NCBI GenBank assembly: GCA_910589415.1
Contig: OU342630.1
Span: 62,864,186-62,928,185 of the forward strand
DNA length: 64,000 bases
Source: Malachius bipustulatus
Lineage: Eukaryota; Arthropoda; Insecta; Coleoptera; Melyridae
Direction of reading: 5' to 3'
The position numbers and the translations under genes were made by a program. Under the pieces are notes generated by a model that was given only the letters and a program-made list of their open reading frames with translations, did no database searches and was not told where the DNA came from. This document shows positions 34,350-46,980 of the stretch, piece after piece (position 1 is the stretch's first letter; each line of letters opens with the position of its first letter).

Positions 34350-35128
34350 CTTAATTTAGATGAGGCAATGAGAATGAGTAATATAGATATAGGTAGTAAT
34401 TATGACAAACGAACCTGCTAAACCACAAATATCAAGCAGACAAGTAAGAATTTTATTACCCTTAGAGATAAGTTTGATGAGTAAGAATTTATTAAATTAA
34501 TTAATAAACAAAAGGAACGTCGTAGAATGAGAGAGTAATAATAATTATCCGAGCATAAAGAGGAATTTATTAAAATTATATGGTACGTAAATACGTCTCT
34601 GAGTGAGCACGTGGTGCGAGAATGTTATACCTACCCTTAAACCGGTAGGCCGTAGGTATAATAATAAGATGGGCGAGCGAGAAAGTAGCCTGAACGCACG
34701 TGTTGGCTGATGAGATCTGTTTCTGCCGATATTATGGCACCTACCTACACCAACAACAAAGGAAATACGAATACCTAAATACGTAGGTATAAACAGCAAT
34801 GTAGGGACCTACCTACTAACGAGCTTTAAATTATGTAGTTACTACTTATTCGATTTAGAATTTGCTGCGAGGGAGACAATAGATTTTGAAGAACGGAAGT
34901 TCTTATTTGCTAAAAAACGCAATTTTAAATGTTTAAGTATAACTAATTGAAAAAACTTGAATCGTTTTTTCGAGTTCCGGATACGACACGCTTGAAACGA
35001 CGTGATGTAACCTCGAGTATTATGAGTAGGATTGAAATAAATTTGAGATTTTAATTACCGATATTTAAATTAAACAATTAAGCTAGGTGCATACAACAAA
35101 ACCAGATCTTCGATGTTTCAAACCGACA

Positions 35129-35145
35129 TCCGGCTCGAAGGACCA
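35129..35145 (-). promoter_or_regulatory. Primer binding site (tRNA-Tyr type)
   Basis: The minus strand reads TGGTCCTTCGAGCCGGA five bases inside the 5' LTR. This complements the CCA-ended 3' terminus of insect tRNA-Tyr (TCCGGCTCGAAGGA plus CCA) from established tRNA sequences. It would prime minus-strand cDNA synthesis. Confidence 0.85.
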
Positions 35146-35150
35146 TCTAA

Positions 35151-35720
35151 TGAACCGTTTCTTTGTTCTTTAGAATTGAAAATACCAAGCAAAGGCAATA
35201 AAGAAAATGCAAATTACCTGGTGAGTGTATAGGTGCGGGTGGCTTGAAGTCGTCCTTCTGGTGTTCTTGCACTGGATTGCTTGAGTTCACTTGCTTTAAT
35301 TATCGGTGAAGAGAGCGGTTAACTATCTTTATTTTTGAAATGTTCGCGATGCACGAGAGAGAGTTTTCGTTGAGACACGACACGAGCGAGCGTTGAAGAA
35401 GAAGAGAGTCTTGAGTAGAGTACTGTGGTAGAGTAGACCGACCTTTCGTGGTGAAAGTTGAAAGAGAAGAGCGTTGAGTAGAGATGCCCGACCTTTCGTG
35501 GCGAGAGTTGGAAAGGAAGAGAGTTAATCTCTTCTCCGTTGTCCAGGGGGATGCGAGAGAGAGAGAGAGAGAGGATAAGGGGAAAAGGATAGGATGGTAT
35601 TGCCTTATTACTACCCTTGCTTTTATTTTGAATAAAGACGAGGTTCGTTGTATGCAACCAACTTTACATAAAAATTAGTAAATTTAATAGTAAAATAGTA
35701 AAATAAGTAAATTTAGAACA
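35151..35720 (-). repeat. 5' LTR of the BEL/Pao element
   Basis: On the minus strand it begins TGTTCTAAATTTAC and ends AACGGTTCA. It contains an ACGAACCTCG...AAAATAAAAG segment and a CT microsatellite (35554-35574). It is separated from the PBS by five bases. The minus-strand reading frames within LTRs are not genes. Confidence 0.92.
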
Positions 35721-35725
35721 CCACT

Positions 35726-36725
35726 TCGATGTTTATAAGCCAATAAAAGTTTTCTTGGGGTGATTTTGAAATAAATATATTTTTTTTTTTCAAAATTTAA
35801 ATAAAATTGTCAAAAATCTCTTAAATGTCCTGGCTCCGCCACAATTTCATAGTTGTAGGAAAATAGAAGAAATGAAACAGAGATGAAATGTTTTCTTCGT
35901 CTTCTGCTTAATCTAACTTTGATGAAAATAATATCCGTCTTCAGGTAAATGATCATGAATGTGGAAGGGTAGAAATACTGGAAGAAATAATGGGAGGGAG
36001 AAATACTTTTTTACGGACTTTCTTAGAGCATGTCTCTGCGAAATTCTTTTTTACCATTTTACTTAAAGATAACTTCATATACTGATTTGAAAGCATTTTA
36101 TTTAAATCTTTTCCGCTTCTGAGAACTTCCTCCCGCCCAACATTCTTAATTATTAAAGCAAGTACCTAATTAAAGCAATTGTTTGAGTTTCGGTGTTAAC
36201 TTTATCATAACATATTTATCTATGCAATGTGTTTTGAATATTCATGCACAAGACTCGATTTATTAGAATGAACAATGAATAAAATGTCGATACAAATAAT
36301 AAAGTGTTATTACCAGGACCCCATAGCCAAGCAACGATTATGTACTCAAGTTAGGAACAGCTAAGTGAATAATTGTGAAGCATTTTGATTGTGCTGACGT
36401 TAGTAGAATCCTTATAGTACCGCACACAATGACACCTAGTAATTTAGAAGCTTCATTAATCACGGTTCCAGTGTGAACGCAGTGAAAGATACCTTTTCGT
36501 CATACAAAAGACCTAAATCACATACGAATTCAGATCTTTACAACATTCACCGCGTTTGAAATGAAACTGGGAGCAATTTTTGCCTGAATAGGGAAAACGG
36601 TTAGTCTTCTTGCATTAAAAAATAAAGTTATTGTTTCCTTGTTCAGTTTATTGCTAGTTATTGTTAACCTATAATCAGCTGGTTTTGATGATAGAGTTTG
36701 GTAGAAGTTGTGGAAAAAAATTCAT
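35726..36725. other. No gene recognised
   Basis: AT-rich DNA between the BEL insertion and fold-back C. I see nothing supported. Confidence 0.4.
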
Positions 36726-36727
36726 AA

Positions 36728-37502
36728 CTCGACCAAAAATATTTTTTTGCGAAAAACGCTCGGTCAGGTTCAACTTCAATTTTTATTTGGCGTTTTTAAA
36801 CTTAAATTTGAATTTTTACCCCCATCGCTTTAACCCCCATCATTGTGGTCATATTTAAAAAAAAATAGGACACCCTGTATATTTTTTTATTTTTATATTT
36901 CCTGAGAAAATCCAATAATGGTTTTAGTTAGTTTTTGAGTTATAAACAAATGAAAGTCGCAAGTTTTCCTTTTGAAAACTGTTTAGGTACTGCGGAAACG
37001 AGTGCGGAAACGACTCAAAATATCGGAAAACGGCTTACATGTCCCAATTTTTAACTTTTCACATGGTATCCTACTCTGTGGTTTAAATTTTAATGCAGCT
37101 AGTGATACAAATGATCAGATTTTTAATCGCCCAGTATAAAAATTTCAAATCCGCTGTTAGGTAACACCTGAATAGTTATGATAGGGACATGTAAGCTGTT
37201 TTCCGATATTTGGAGCCGTTTCCGCAGTATTTACACTGTTTTCAAAATGAAAAATTGCGTTTTTCATTAACTCATAACCTACTCAATTTAAAATGCGACT
37301 ATAAAAACCCTTCTCACTGCATTTTTTCAGAAAATATGAAAATACAAAAATATAGAGGGTGTCCTCTTTGAAAAAAATATAACCACAATGTTAGGGGTGA
37401 GAGCGGTGGGGGAAAAATTCAAATTGAGGCTTAAAAAATGTCAAATAAAAATTTAAAGTTGAGGTGTGTGAGCTTTTTTTTTCAAAAACATTTTTTCTCT
37501 GA
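36728..37502. mobile_element. Fold-back DNA transposon C
   Basis: Arms around a centre near 37110 mirror each other: TTTTTATTTGGCG near 36780 with TCAAATAAAAATTT near 37440, AGGACACCCTGTATATTTT (36868) with AGAGGGTGTCCTC (37354), and CGGCTTACATGTCCC (37032) with GGGACATGTAAGC (37182). The internal TATCGGAAAACGGCTTACATG core is shared with A and B although the outer arms are different. No transposase. Confidence 0.75.
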
Positions 37503-37504
37503 AT

Positions 37505-39935
37505 AGTGAATTTTATTCCATAAGTGCGTTCCACTGCTCTGTATAATAATTATACGGTTTATGCCGAGTTTTGTTTTTCAATCAATTTTTAGTGTCAGGT
37601 TGTAACAGCACAGTCACAAGAAACCCAATTTTGTATTGTATAAAATAAAAAAATAGAAGTAATTCTGAAGGAAATCAATTTAAAAAAATTGATAGATTTG
37701 CTTCTGCTTCCTGTACAAGCTAACCTTTATGACTTGTTGTGTTTTATACAGGAACCGAGTAAAATAAATTAATATTACTGCACTAGTCAAGTAATGGCAG
37801 CTAGTATTTACTGCACTAGTATTGTAAAGTTCAACTTTCTACAATGTCAAAAAATCAATTACTAGTAATTTTGATTTTCTTGAAGATTTCAGATACCCAC
37901 AAAAGTTTTTTATGTTGTATATCATCCACTTAGGTATAGACTTATTGTATAATAAAAGAATTGCGTCAATTTACAGCATTAATATTAATTTTTTTATGAA
38001 CAGACAATAATATGGTTTGGTTGTACCAGTGGAGTGAATAAAACGGAAAATGAGAGACAGAAAATATTTAAGGAAAAACCGGGAGTCCATCTGGAGCTGT
38101 TGCCCTCTCTTTTTTAATCCCGAATTGAACGTTTTAATGTACATTTCCTTATTCCTACAATACTATCTATTATTTTACGGCAAGCGGATATTCTAATTTG
38201 AAGCATTGTCAGTTGTAAAGGAGAGTAATGGCACTGCTCCCTTTTTACTTTCTTTTAGAGCACTAATTGTTTTACGGATGTTCATACAAGTGTTCCTAAT
38301 TTAAAACGCGCTCGTTAAAAGTGCATTCATTTATCAAGACTCATAAATTCGAATAAATAATTGTATAAGCTTGAGAATTTAATTGTCTGATGCCTGCAGA
38401 GACAGTGGGAATAATTTATCAACGTTGTTACATTTTTATTCATTTAGTAAGTTGGCCGTTAAAAAAGCAATGCTGTCTTAATGTTTTTTCTTTCTTTGCT
38501 TTTCAGTCAAGGGAAGCAATCTGCAATCCATACGCTAGGTTTTTATATAAATTATAATCACAGATGTGGGTCGTTAATTAACCTATGAGGGTATACCGGG
38601 CCCAGAGAACACTAATCATCCTTTATAATAGTGCTAGTGCGATTAAATTATTGTATTCTATTCGATTTTTTAAGTAATGTTATTATGATGAAGGTTCGCT
38701 CTACTCCTGATGATTTTATTTTAATGATACCGCTTTCAAGAACGATAAAATAAGGGTAGTAAAAAACATCATTTACGTTCATTTAGGATTACTAAAACAG
38801 GAAAAATACCCAAGCCGTATATTTGGGTGATTTCCAGTTCAATAATAGCACACTGAATTTACAAGGGACATATCACTGAACTCGAATATCTTTGGGGATT
38901 CTTCTCACTGTTTAGGTACTCAGCTTGCTTAGGATTTTTGGTAGGTTCCTACCCTCTGAAGATTATTGATCACATTAATGGATACCATATGACAATCATG
39001 TTACATTACATTTATATATAAAAGGAATATTTCTTAATACATTTTTATTTAATAATTATTATAGAATTGTACCTAATTAGTTTTTTATGTTTCTTTAAAG
39101 CCACTTTACACCAAATTCCAATTTTTTTATCGATGGTGTCTGAACGAAAAAAATTATTGTCATGCTATGATCCTTTAATATTGATTAAACGAATCCTCAA
39201 AGTCTCATTTTTTGTCTTTAAATTAACATAACATCTATTTCGCGGGTGGACAAATATAAGTGATGGACCAGCCTGTATAGTACACATAATCAAAACATGT
39301 CATCATTACTCTGAAACTACCACCAATAACCGGTTATGTAGTTCAAAGACCAAAGAGAAGTAATCACAATTTCCATTGCATCGACATTCGACATCGACAA
39401 AATAAATGACTATTGAAATTTAGCAGCTTGGATGTGGGTTTCAAATAACATACATTATTGATATCTACATATGTATTTCATCATATTTAAATCCATAGAG
39501 AGTGTGAATTGAAGTTTTTCCAATATTCTATCAACAATTCAACATATCCAATCTAAATTTAGGTCTAAAATAATATTCTACATTCGAGGAGCTTTCGTGC
39601 GATGCCCTAAAAATCCACTGTCAGTGGTTTTGCAGAAAGCGAGCTTTTGTTCCACAGAGGAAACAATTCATGACACAAAAACTGTTTGGATTAAAATGTT
39701 TGGGTTATATGTTATAATTCAACGTGAGAAATTCTAAATCGTAAAAAAATTAAAGCTTTTTAGGAAATATTACAAAAGGCAACAATGTGGATTAAATCAC
39801 TTTTGCTCAAAAATTGTAGAAAAAATACTATAAATTTAAAACGAAGTTCAAATATTTACTAAAAAATTAAAGTTTAATGCCATATCCAAAAAAGAAAAAA
39901 ATCAGTCATAAGTTTCACAAAAAATTCACAAGGAA
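37505..39935. other. No gene recognised
   Basis: AT-rich stretch without supported features. A short hairpin CCACTG-T-CAGTGG occurs at 39618-39630. Confidence 0.4.
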
Positions 39936-39939
39936 CCAT

Positions 39940-40965
39940 TCCTCTTCCAAACAGTCACAACAATATCACCTTATCATATTCATTTTGATCATCACTTTGA
40001 GTGTTTCAATCTTCCAGTATAGGTACTCAATACTGGACTCAATACTCCAGTAGCATACTCAACATTTTCCTATACTGTTCCAAATTTTCTAGGCTTTGTC
40101 AATTTAGTCCAAACTGCTCAGCCATAAGTTTGAACAAGCAACATGGATTTACTTGCTTTTGCTGGAACAACATGGATCTATTTTTTTTTTTCATGAAACT
40201 GTCTTATATGAGTGTTTTTATGGATTAACCGCCAAAATAGGTACGGCAATCGAAAGCTGATCCTAAAATGACATGAAAAAGGCCTTAATCTAATTTTTTG
40301 TTGAAAGTGAATTTGTTCGGTTCTGCACGAAAGCTCATAATTTGTCAAGAAATTCAAGCCACGATGACACTGGGTCAGATATTTCTTGTTTCTCTTGCTA
40401 CTTGCTACTTTTATTATAATCACTGGAACGTAATCAAAAATATTGGAAATATGAACATTTAATTGTTATGAGTTATTTTGAGAATTATTGTTCTTCTTAC
40501 AACAGTTCAGTTACAAAATATCTCACTTCCTTGAAGCACCTGCCTATTCGAAGGGTGGTGTGTAACGGTTCCTCCAGTAACCGTTTCAGGTCGTTATCTT
40601 TTTATCTAATTAATTAATATTGTACCGATCGTTTTAGAGCCCACTGTATAACATTTTCGTAGAACGCCGTGTGAAAAGTCTAGGGTGACATCGTCGTCAC
40701 TATTCGATTGTCTGTCTTGACTACCTTTCGGCTCCCTTTGCTTTTCGATAATCGTGCATGCGCGAGCTTTAAAACAGATAACCGATGATGAAACTCCATG
40801 TTGTTTGTTCAAACTAATGACTGAGAAGTTTTGACAAAAGTGGGAAAGCAATGGAAATTTGAAATAGTGCAGGAAAATTTTTAGTATCCTGTAAGATTAA
40901 AACACTCAAAGTGACGAAGTGACGGTTTGCGACTGTTTGGGAGGAATGCTTTTTTTAGACCAATA
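39940..40965. repeat. Inverted-repeat element, about 1 kb
   Basis: The left arm (39940-40160) and right arm (40790-40960) are diverged reverse complements: CCATTCCTCTTCCAAACAGTC (39947) against GACTGTTTGGGAGGAATG (40931), CACTTTGAGTGTTTCAATCTT (39993) against AAGATTAAAACACTCAAAGTG around 40892, and AGTTTGAACAAGCAACATGG (40127) against CCATGTTGTTTGTTCAAACT (40796). The 600-bp middle has no recognised gene. Confidence 0.65.
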
Positions 40966-41045
40966 AAAGGCACCTTTCGGCTCCCTTTGCCTTTCGATGA
41001 TGGTGCATGCGCGAGCCTTTAAAACACACAGCCGAGTGATGAACT
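40728..41045. repeat. Direct repeat pair, about 75 bp, 241 bp apart
   Basis: ACCTTTCGGCTCCCTTTGC with GTGCATGCGCGAGC and TTTAAAACA occurs at 40730-40800 and again at 40971-41045 with a few changes. The first copy lies in the element above; the second lies beyond its right end. Confidence 0.7.
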
Positions 41046-41101
41046 TAAAATCTTCTTAGAACTCAAGAACAATAATGCTCGTTCGTTTTTTAAATTAATT
41101 A

Positions 41102-41452
41102 TCAGAATGTGCAGCATTTTTTTTTATTATTGAAAATGCACATGCATTTCAGGGAAATCCCTTTGACGCTCTGGGAGCGGTGCATAACCGGAGATGTCGA
41201 TTCACGTTGGCCTTGAATCGCTGCATTGCATACTTCGAGAAACACGCCCTTTGGAATGCTATTCCAAAGTGATGCGGTTCTATACATAAAAGAAGTCTGA
41301 AATAGGGTGGTACGAGGTGTAACGAGCTGAACCTGATACGATTGAGCGTCTGCGGCTCGACGTGTATTTCTTCCCGGTCTTGTTCTAGGTGGGATCAAGC
41401 GGGCCAGGACTTTTGAACACTTTCCATAAAAATATCTGTAAAACAGACTCAT
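41102..41452 (-). pseudogene. Non-LTR retrotransposon pol, 3' end fragment
   Basis: The 116-codon minus-strand frame reads RNTRRAADAQSYQVQLVTP and then RTASLWNSIPKGVF, a pattern found at the C-terminus of jockey/RTE/CR1-like pol, after the RT domain. Only the extreme 3' part is present, as expected from 5'-truncated retroposition. The last 30 codons are probably out of frame. The clade cannot be fixed from this tail. Confidence 0.75.
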
Positions 41453-41739
41453 GTCAGCTACTCTTCTTCGATGTTCGAGAGTTACAACACTTCGCCGCTC
41501 ATGCTCAGGCGGTACAAACGTATACTATTAATTTTTTGATGATTAATTATTGTTCATTGTTTATTATCATTGTTCATTATTGTTCAACATTTATTGTTTC
41601 ATTATTGTTTTGTAATTGCTTGTTGCCTTATTTATAGTTTTTGATGATATTTTAAATAATGAAACTCACGGGCAATGAAAGTCCACGTAAAATGAAAATG
41701 TACGTTTCGTGTAGAGAAAGCGTTGAACTTTATGTTGTT

Positions 41740-42120
41740 TTGTTCTGAGTTTCCCTGAATTTATCTTAAAGGGGCTCGCTTCCTTTTCGGAGTGCCTTTT
41801 CTGGATGCCTGTACCCGGGATTCTCCTTTGTCTAATGAAGAATAGAATCTAGGAGATGAAGCATGCCATAGAAGATTTAAAAGGCGCTAATCCCATCAGC
41901 AAGACATGAACATCGTCACCGTCACGGGTTCTACAGCCACTGCGGCTCCTATTCATTAACCAGCACCAACACCAACATCGTTCCCATGGAACAATTCATA
42001 TGAAACTGCCACTACAAGGCGTGGACCTGTCGCTATCTGTTTTCTTAAGTTAAGCGACTCGATTGTTTTGACTTAGTTGCTTAATTGCGAAATTCATTAC
42101 TTGCTGCTTCATTATTATTA
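41740..42120. repeat. Dispersed repeat, diverged copy 1
   Basis: Shares order and several words with 54420-54745: CTTCCTTTTCGGAGTGCC, GGGATTCT, a run of ACC-rich triplets (CCAGCACCAACACCAAC), GGAAC, CTGTTTTCTTAAGTTAAG. This resembles a decayed LTR or other high-copy repeat; the alignment is approximate. Confidence 0.35.
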
Positions 42121-42124
42121 ATTA

Positions 42125-44190
42125 TTGTTTATTATGCTCATTATTATTTTATTTTATTAGTTTTATCTTTCAACTTCCATAGTTTTCACAATTTAACTAT
42201 TTAAATAATTTTCAATCTCTGCAATAGTTCATGTAATTCGTTCTTTTGACAGAGCAAAATAATTTTTGGTATCGCCCTCACAAGGTTTTTACTTCGTGGG
42301 CATTATAAATTAGCCACCGTATGAGTTTCAAATATATGTATTTTTATTGTAACGAAATTCGAGGCTTTCGTTTAGTTCAAAGTAGGACGGCAGAGTTTTG
42401 CGACGGTGATAGCTGCCTTATCACCCCGCCGCCGGCTATAAATGTAGAGCACATCCGAAAAACTGGCAGTGCTTGTTTGGGTACTGACCATCAAGCATCC
42501 CACTCCTGCGAGGTGTAATGAGCCTTGCAGGAATCGACGCCCCGCTGTGGATGAACTGACCAGGTAGTTGTCCACCCATGGGCCTACATGTAGTGAGACG
42601 CGAGCTGAGTACTGACCAGTGAGCATTTAATTTTTTTTTTTTTTGGTGGGTGTATTAAGCCTCCAGAGAAACAGGACAGCCGAAGTGCATGTACTGAGTG
42701 CACGGTGGAGGAGAGGTGGATGTATTGAGTCGGTCTATCTTTGTACCATGAATCGACGTCCAGAATGTACTCAGCCCTGAGCAAAGAACCGTTTAATCTT
42801 CCTTTCTTTTACTTTTTTAGACTCACGTCATATTAAGACGTGGATTAACTAACAGGTCTCGTCTGTGGGGCTTGTATTGAGAGCCCACAGAGCCTGCTAC
42901 CTACCGTTCCCCAGCCGGACGAGTATCCGACGCCCGCATGGACTGATCGCGTGTTCTGGTACGGCAGAACAAGCGGCGTGTGCAGACGAAGTCTCTAGGG
43001 TCAGTGAAGGCAGCAGCAGTCGACGACAACACGTTTCTTATCACCGAGCGCTGCGGCCAATTGATTCAGGGCGCTGAGCGGAAACCAACAGAAGTCTCGC
43101 ATTGGCACGGACCAATTTTTCAATATTATTGATTTATTATACATAATGTAGATATTTTTAATTCATAAATAACTTTCCGGGCTATTTACGCTCTAACCTA
43201 TAATAAAAAACATTTTTAAAAACATCTTAGTAACAGGTTAAGTGGGGACCGAACAAGGCAGGAAATAATTAAGCCGAAATACCCGTTAGGTACGTTATGT
43301 ACAATTATTACATATTAATATTCAATCATTATTGTTGAGTAATTTCTGCATTTCTGAAAATTTCATATTTGATTGCCTACCTGTGATCCCATTTTTCCAT
43401 TTGCCATAAGTGCAATTTTCCTCCACTTGAAATAATTATTAAACTGTTGAATTGACCTGTAAATTTTGTTTATCCTGTGATGTTGTTCATGCGTGTGAAT
43501 TGCCAAAATATTAAGTTAATTTCAAATTTGAGCCAGCTGAATGCTAAATAACGTTCTTTACCTCCCCTGAATATTGCTCGGAGGTGGAGTAAAATAAATA
43601 TGAGCCTACGCTCGGATTTGATCATTTATTTTGTAAAATGGAAAACCTTATACCTATCTCAAAAAATATCTTTAAATGTACCTGTTTCCATGATCTTTAA
43701 ATGCAAACTTTCATTATATCAGACTTATCGATAAACCGAGCTACATATCTAAACTAAGATAAAGCTCCATTTCTATAGTAGACATGTATGATAGTTTCAG
43801 TGACTTTAAATTGTATTGCCATTACCATCTGGAAAGAACTATTAACAATCGCAAAAAATCCTGGAAAAAACAGTTTCGGGGATAATTTCCCAAGCAAGGC
43901 GTATCAAGCATACTGTTGACAGGAGTAATTCGACCGTGGATTTTATTTAACATCGCATTATCGGTGCACAAACAATGTGCTTATAATGATCTTCCGGTTT
44001 GTTGGTCCACGTCTGCCGGATCCCGGAACGTAGCTCATGTATTTACATCCCGGAGAGCACATACACTGTTGCGGATTTGCGATTGATCCAGCGTAAGTCT
44101 TTGTTTACATCCAAATCCGATGTACCCCCAATGTTCAATAGAGTTCGGCTTAGTGTTTAATAAATCTTTGCAGCGACCAAATTAACAATA
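42125..44190. other. No gene recognised; GC-richer part at 42370-43080
   Basis: The 42370-43080 segment is richer in G and C than its surroundings and has short frames on both strands without family resemblance. It may be part of an old repeat or an untranslated exon. Confidence 0.35.
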
Positions 44191-44195
44191 ATTAC

Positions 44196-44474
44196 ATGAA
44201 TAATGAAGCCTACGCGGACAAACTTTTAAAATACAGGTTCGTTTTTCAAAGCAAACAGTCCTATATTATTGAGAACGAGAGGTCCTGGGATCTAATGACC
44301 GTGGTTATTCTTTTTGTTTGTTTACCGATGTTCCCATCAGCGTGTGAGGGCATTTATAATGACCAGCGTAATTTGATAGGTCTGGATGCGGATTTTTACA
44401 CTGGGTGGGTAGTGCATTCGTTAGTTGAAGCATTCGCATTTATATTTGCGAGTAGGTATGTGCTTGTTAAATGA
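44196..44474 (+). CDS. Hypothetical 92-codon ORF, doubtful
   Basis: The frame begins ATGAATAATGAAGCC and contains a hydrophobic run (TVVILFVCLPMFPSA, residues about 35-50) and a second near the C-terminus (VEAFAFIFASRY). I do not recognise it. It has no neighbours that support it and its length is what chance could give in this much sequence. It could be a terminal exon, but no convincing splice acceptor is seen. Confidence 0.15.
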   Translation: MNNEAYADKLLKYRFVFQSKQSYIIENERSWDLMTVVILFVCLPMFPSACEGIYNDQRNLIGLDADFYTGWVVHSLVEAFAFIFASRYVLVK

Positions 44475-46000
44475 AACACGAATAAATAATAGTGCAGACT
44501 AAAATAAATGAAATTGTTTAGTTTCGTCTAAAGTTTCACAAATAGACATGCAGTCCTCACAAATCAATACATTATATAGAACCCAATTCTTTTATTTATC
44601 ATCCCCGTGACGAGTTATATTTCTTTTTGTACTTACAACCTTTTTGATTCCTGTAATAATGGTAAATGTCATTGTAACAAAAATATGAAAAAGAAATTAA
44701 TCTTATGCTTCATCCTTGCATTTTTCCTCTTTTAAAACAGAAACATATGATTTAAACCGTTCTATAATGACCTTATAACTCTCCATTATTTCTTATAACG
44801 CGGCATTCTAGAAAAGGGCACCAAGATTCTGCCAGGATATTATGCTCCAAATGAGTACTTTAACATTACTTATTTCTCACTCACGAGTCGAACACCGCCT
44901 TGTTGGATCCAGGCCAACTCCAATCCTTATCTATGAATATTGCTCAATCTGTTACTATATTTTCCCTCTATTATTAATGAGAGACATCAAATACTTGCAC
45001 GGAAGAACATACAGCAGAGTAATGAACCTTTTATTTCTTTCTGCATGCCATCTTGCATTTCTATAGAGTTGCATCAGGAAAGATGATGTTATAGTCATGC
45101 ATAGAAATACGACTATTATTTTTCCTAGAATCTTTACTCACTCTTTTTTTTAAACGAATAACCCTTTCGATTCTTGCTAATGTTTTAACATTTGTTATTT
45201 TATTAGCAAATGGTTTCTAATATTCCTAGAAGGTATACGGAATACCTTGAGTTTCGAGGAAAATTTGCATTTTGCATGTACCTAATCAATGAATTTTGGA
45301 ATTAATTAATATTAAGTATTAATCATGCACCCAAAGCTGTGTTGCAGTTTCTTCCAATTTCGTATGACAGAACATTTTTCATTTCTTATATAGAAACGTG
45401 AAAAAGCTGTAATTGTACCTCTAGAGAGCCGTTTATTCAAATTCAAATTTAGAATCTTACATTCTGTTTGAGTTTTCCTCTATTTACAGAACAAACAGAA
45501 ATCTCATAAACGTATGACGAAAGAGCAACTGTGATGAGCGTCTTGGTCCGTTCTCTGAAAATCCAATAGGATAGGCAACTTCTCATAACGAAATGTGAAT
45601 TTAAACTTTCTCATTTCAGGTATGAAAGTCAATCAGAACTTCCGCAGTCGAATTTCCGAACAAACTATACAAAAATACACAATATCCTGGGAATCCTGTG
45701 ATGGTAGGCAGAGACAGCAATAAGTTAGAGAGAAAGGATCTTGAATGAATACCTGAATCAAGCCTGTACAAGTTCTCATGCGGATCGTATCAAATCAAGT
45801 TTGCAGGGTTTTTTCACAATCGGTACGTAAATTACTAAAGTTTTTATGCGCCCAAGTTTTGCTCCATATTTAATTAATATTTCCTTATTATGTCCTTTAA
45901 TAAAATAGGTATTGATAGTTTTTTCTCCGTTTAAACTGTAAATGAGAATCTGAAAGGATTCATTTTCCTATGAAAGGACATGGCAGAGAACTTTGAAATT
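44475..46000. other. No gene recognised
   Basis: AT-rich with no feature I can support. Confidence 0.4.
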
Positions 46001-46004
46001 TTCA

Positions 46005-46330
46005 AAACCAATCAAGTGGCTCGGCACACCATTCTTGAAGGTGGTTTAAATTCTAAAGTCATCAGCATATAAAAGACAGCGTGTACTGAAACTAGCAGTG
46101 AAATCGTTTAAAAATATATTAAATAGCAAGGGACCGAGTATTAATCCCTGTGGTACGCCAGACAGGACATCAAAGAGTTTTGATCTTAAGGCTTCTATCG
46201 CCAAGAGACTGAGATCTGCCAGAGAGATATACGACCTGACAAGATTAATGAAATGTGTGGAAAATTTGAAGTACTGGTTTGTAGCTGTGATCGAATTCCC
46301 TGGGATAAATTGTCAATATAATCTGATATA
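46005..46330 (-). pseudogene. Reverse transcriptase fragment with YADD (non-LTR)
   Basis: On the minus strand 46165-46060 reads GVPQGLILGPLLFNIFLNDF followed some residues later by LLYADDF, the catalytic RT motif. Upstream (46330-46170) a reading similar to FKFSTHFINLVRSYIS fits the segment just before it. The frame stops four codons after YADD. It is a second RT remnant in the window in the same orientation as the one at 7.4-8.0 kb but from a different family, since the motif blocks differ. Confidence 0.75.
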
Positions 46331-46339
46331 CAGGGTGAG

Positions 46340-46980
46340 TCAAATTCGAGCTACATCACTGGGATCTCGGAAACTAGAAGAGATACGAACTCCGGTAAAT
46401 TGTGGCAAAGCTGCTAAATTAAGCAGCAGGTGCATGAGATATTAAATCGTGTCTCTTCAACCTTCTTCGTGCACAATCATAGATAAAATCACTGTACCAC
46501 AAACACTTCCCAGTATCTTAGTCAAGGCTCTCAGGAAAAGCCAATTCTCATAAAACTTGTAGTAGAAAAAATAGATCTTCCACTTTAATTTTCCACGTCC
46601 AGCTGTTCTTAAATAAGCACCAGCTTCTCTGAATCTTTGTATCGCATCAAATGTCGTGCTTCTAGAGATGCCAAGAAAGCTAGACGTCCATCGTTATCTA
46701 GAGCAAGAAGAACGGTTCTTTGGAACTCAATATACAAAACGAGGGCGGGTCAATACGTCCGTGACTTTTTGATTTACCGTCTCTTAACTGAAAGGGCAAC
46801 ACTGCTCCTGTCAACAGGCAAGTATCAGTTGACTCCTGTCGAAATTTGAACAAACTACGTCTTTCAGTTTGTGTTTGACAGCTTATGATAGCAGACTACC
46901 GCGTGATTTGAGAAGAAAACGGAAAAAAATTAATTTCCTGTGCTCATTAATCATTATTTTTTGCGGAAAAAAAATCACTC
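46340..46980. other. No gene recognised; CAGGGTG terminus at left edge
   Basis: TATACAGGGTGAGTCAAATTC at 46327 is a fold-back-type terminus lying at the edge of the RT fragment. I find no matching arm. The remainder is unassigned. Confidence 0.4.

Larger units (their letters stand above)
29201..35720 (-). mobile_element. BEL/Pao LTR retrotransposon, RT/RNase H-deleted copy
   Basis: Two 570-bp LTRs (29201-29770 and 35151-35720) bound a 5380-bp interior, and CCACT lies directly outside both (29196-29200 and 35721-35725), the 5-bp duplication typical of this superfamily. The LTRs differ at two positions only (29373 T against C, 29400 A against T), so insertion was recent. Transcription is right to left: 5' LTR, tRNA-Tyr-type PBS, gag, protease, partial RT, integrase, polypurine tract, 3' LTR. 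The interior is short for the family because RT beyond YVDD and all of RNase H are missing. There is no envelope gene. Gag-pol is one frame interrupted by two stops. Confidence 0.95.
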
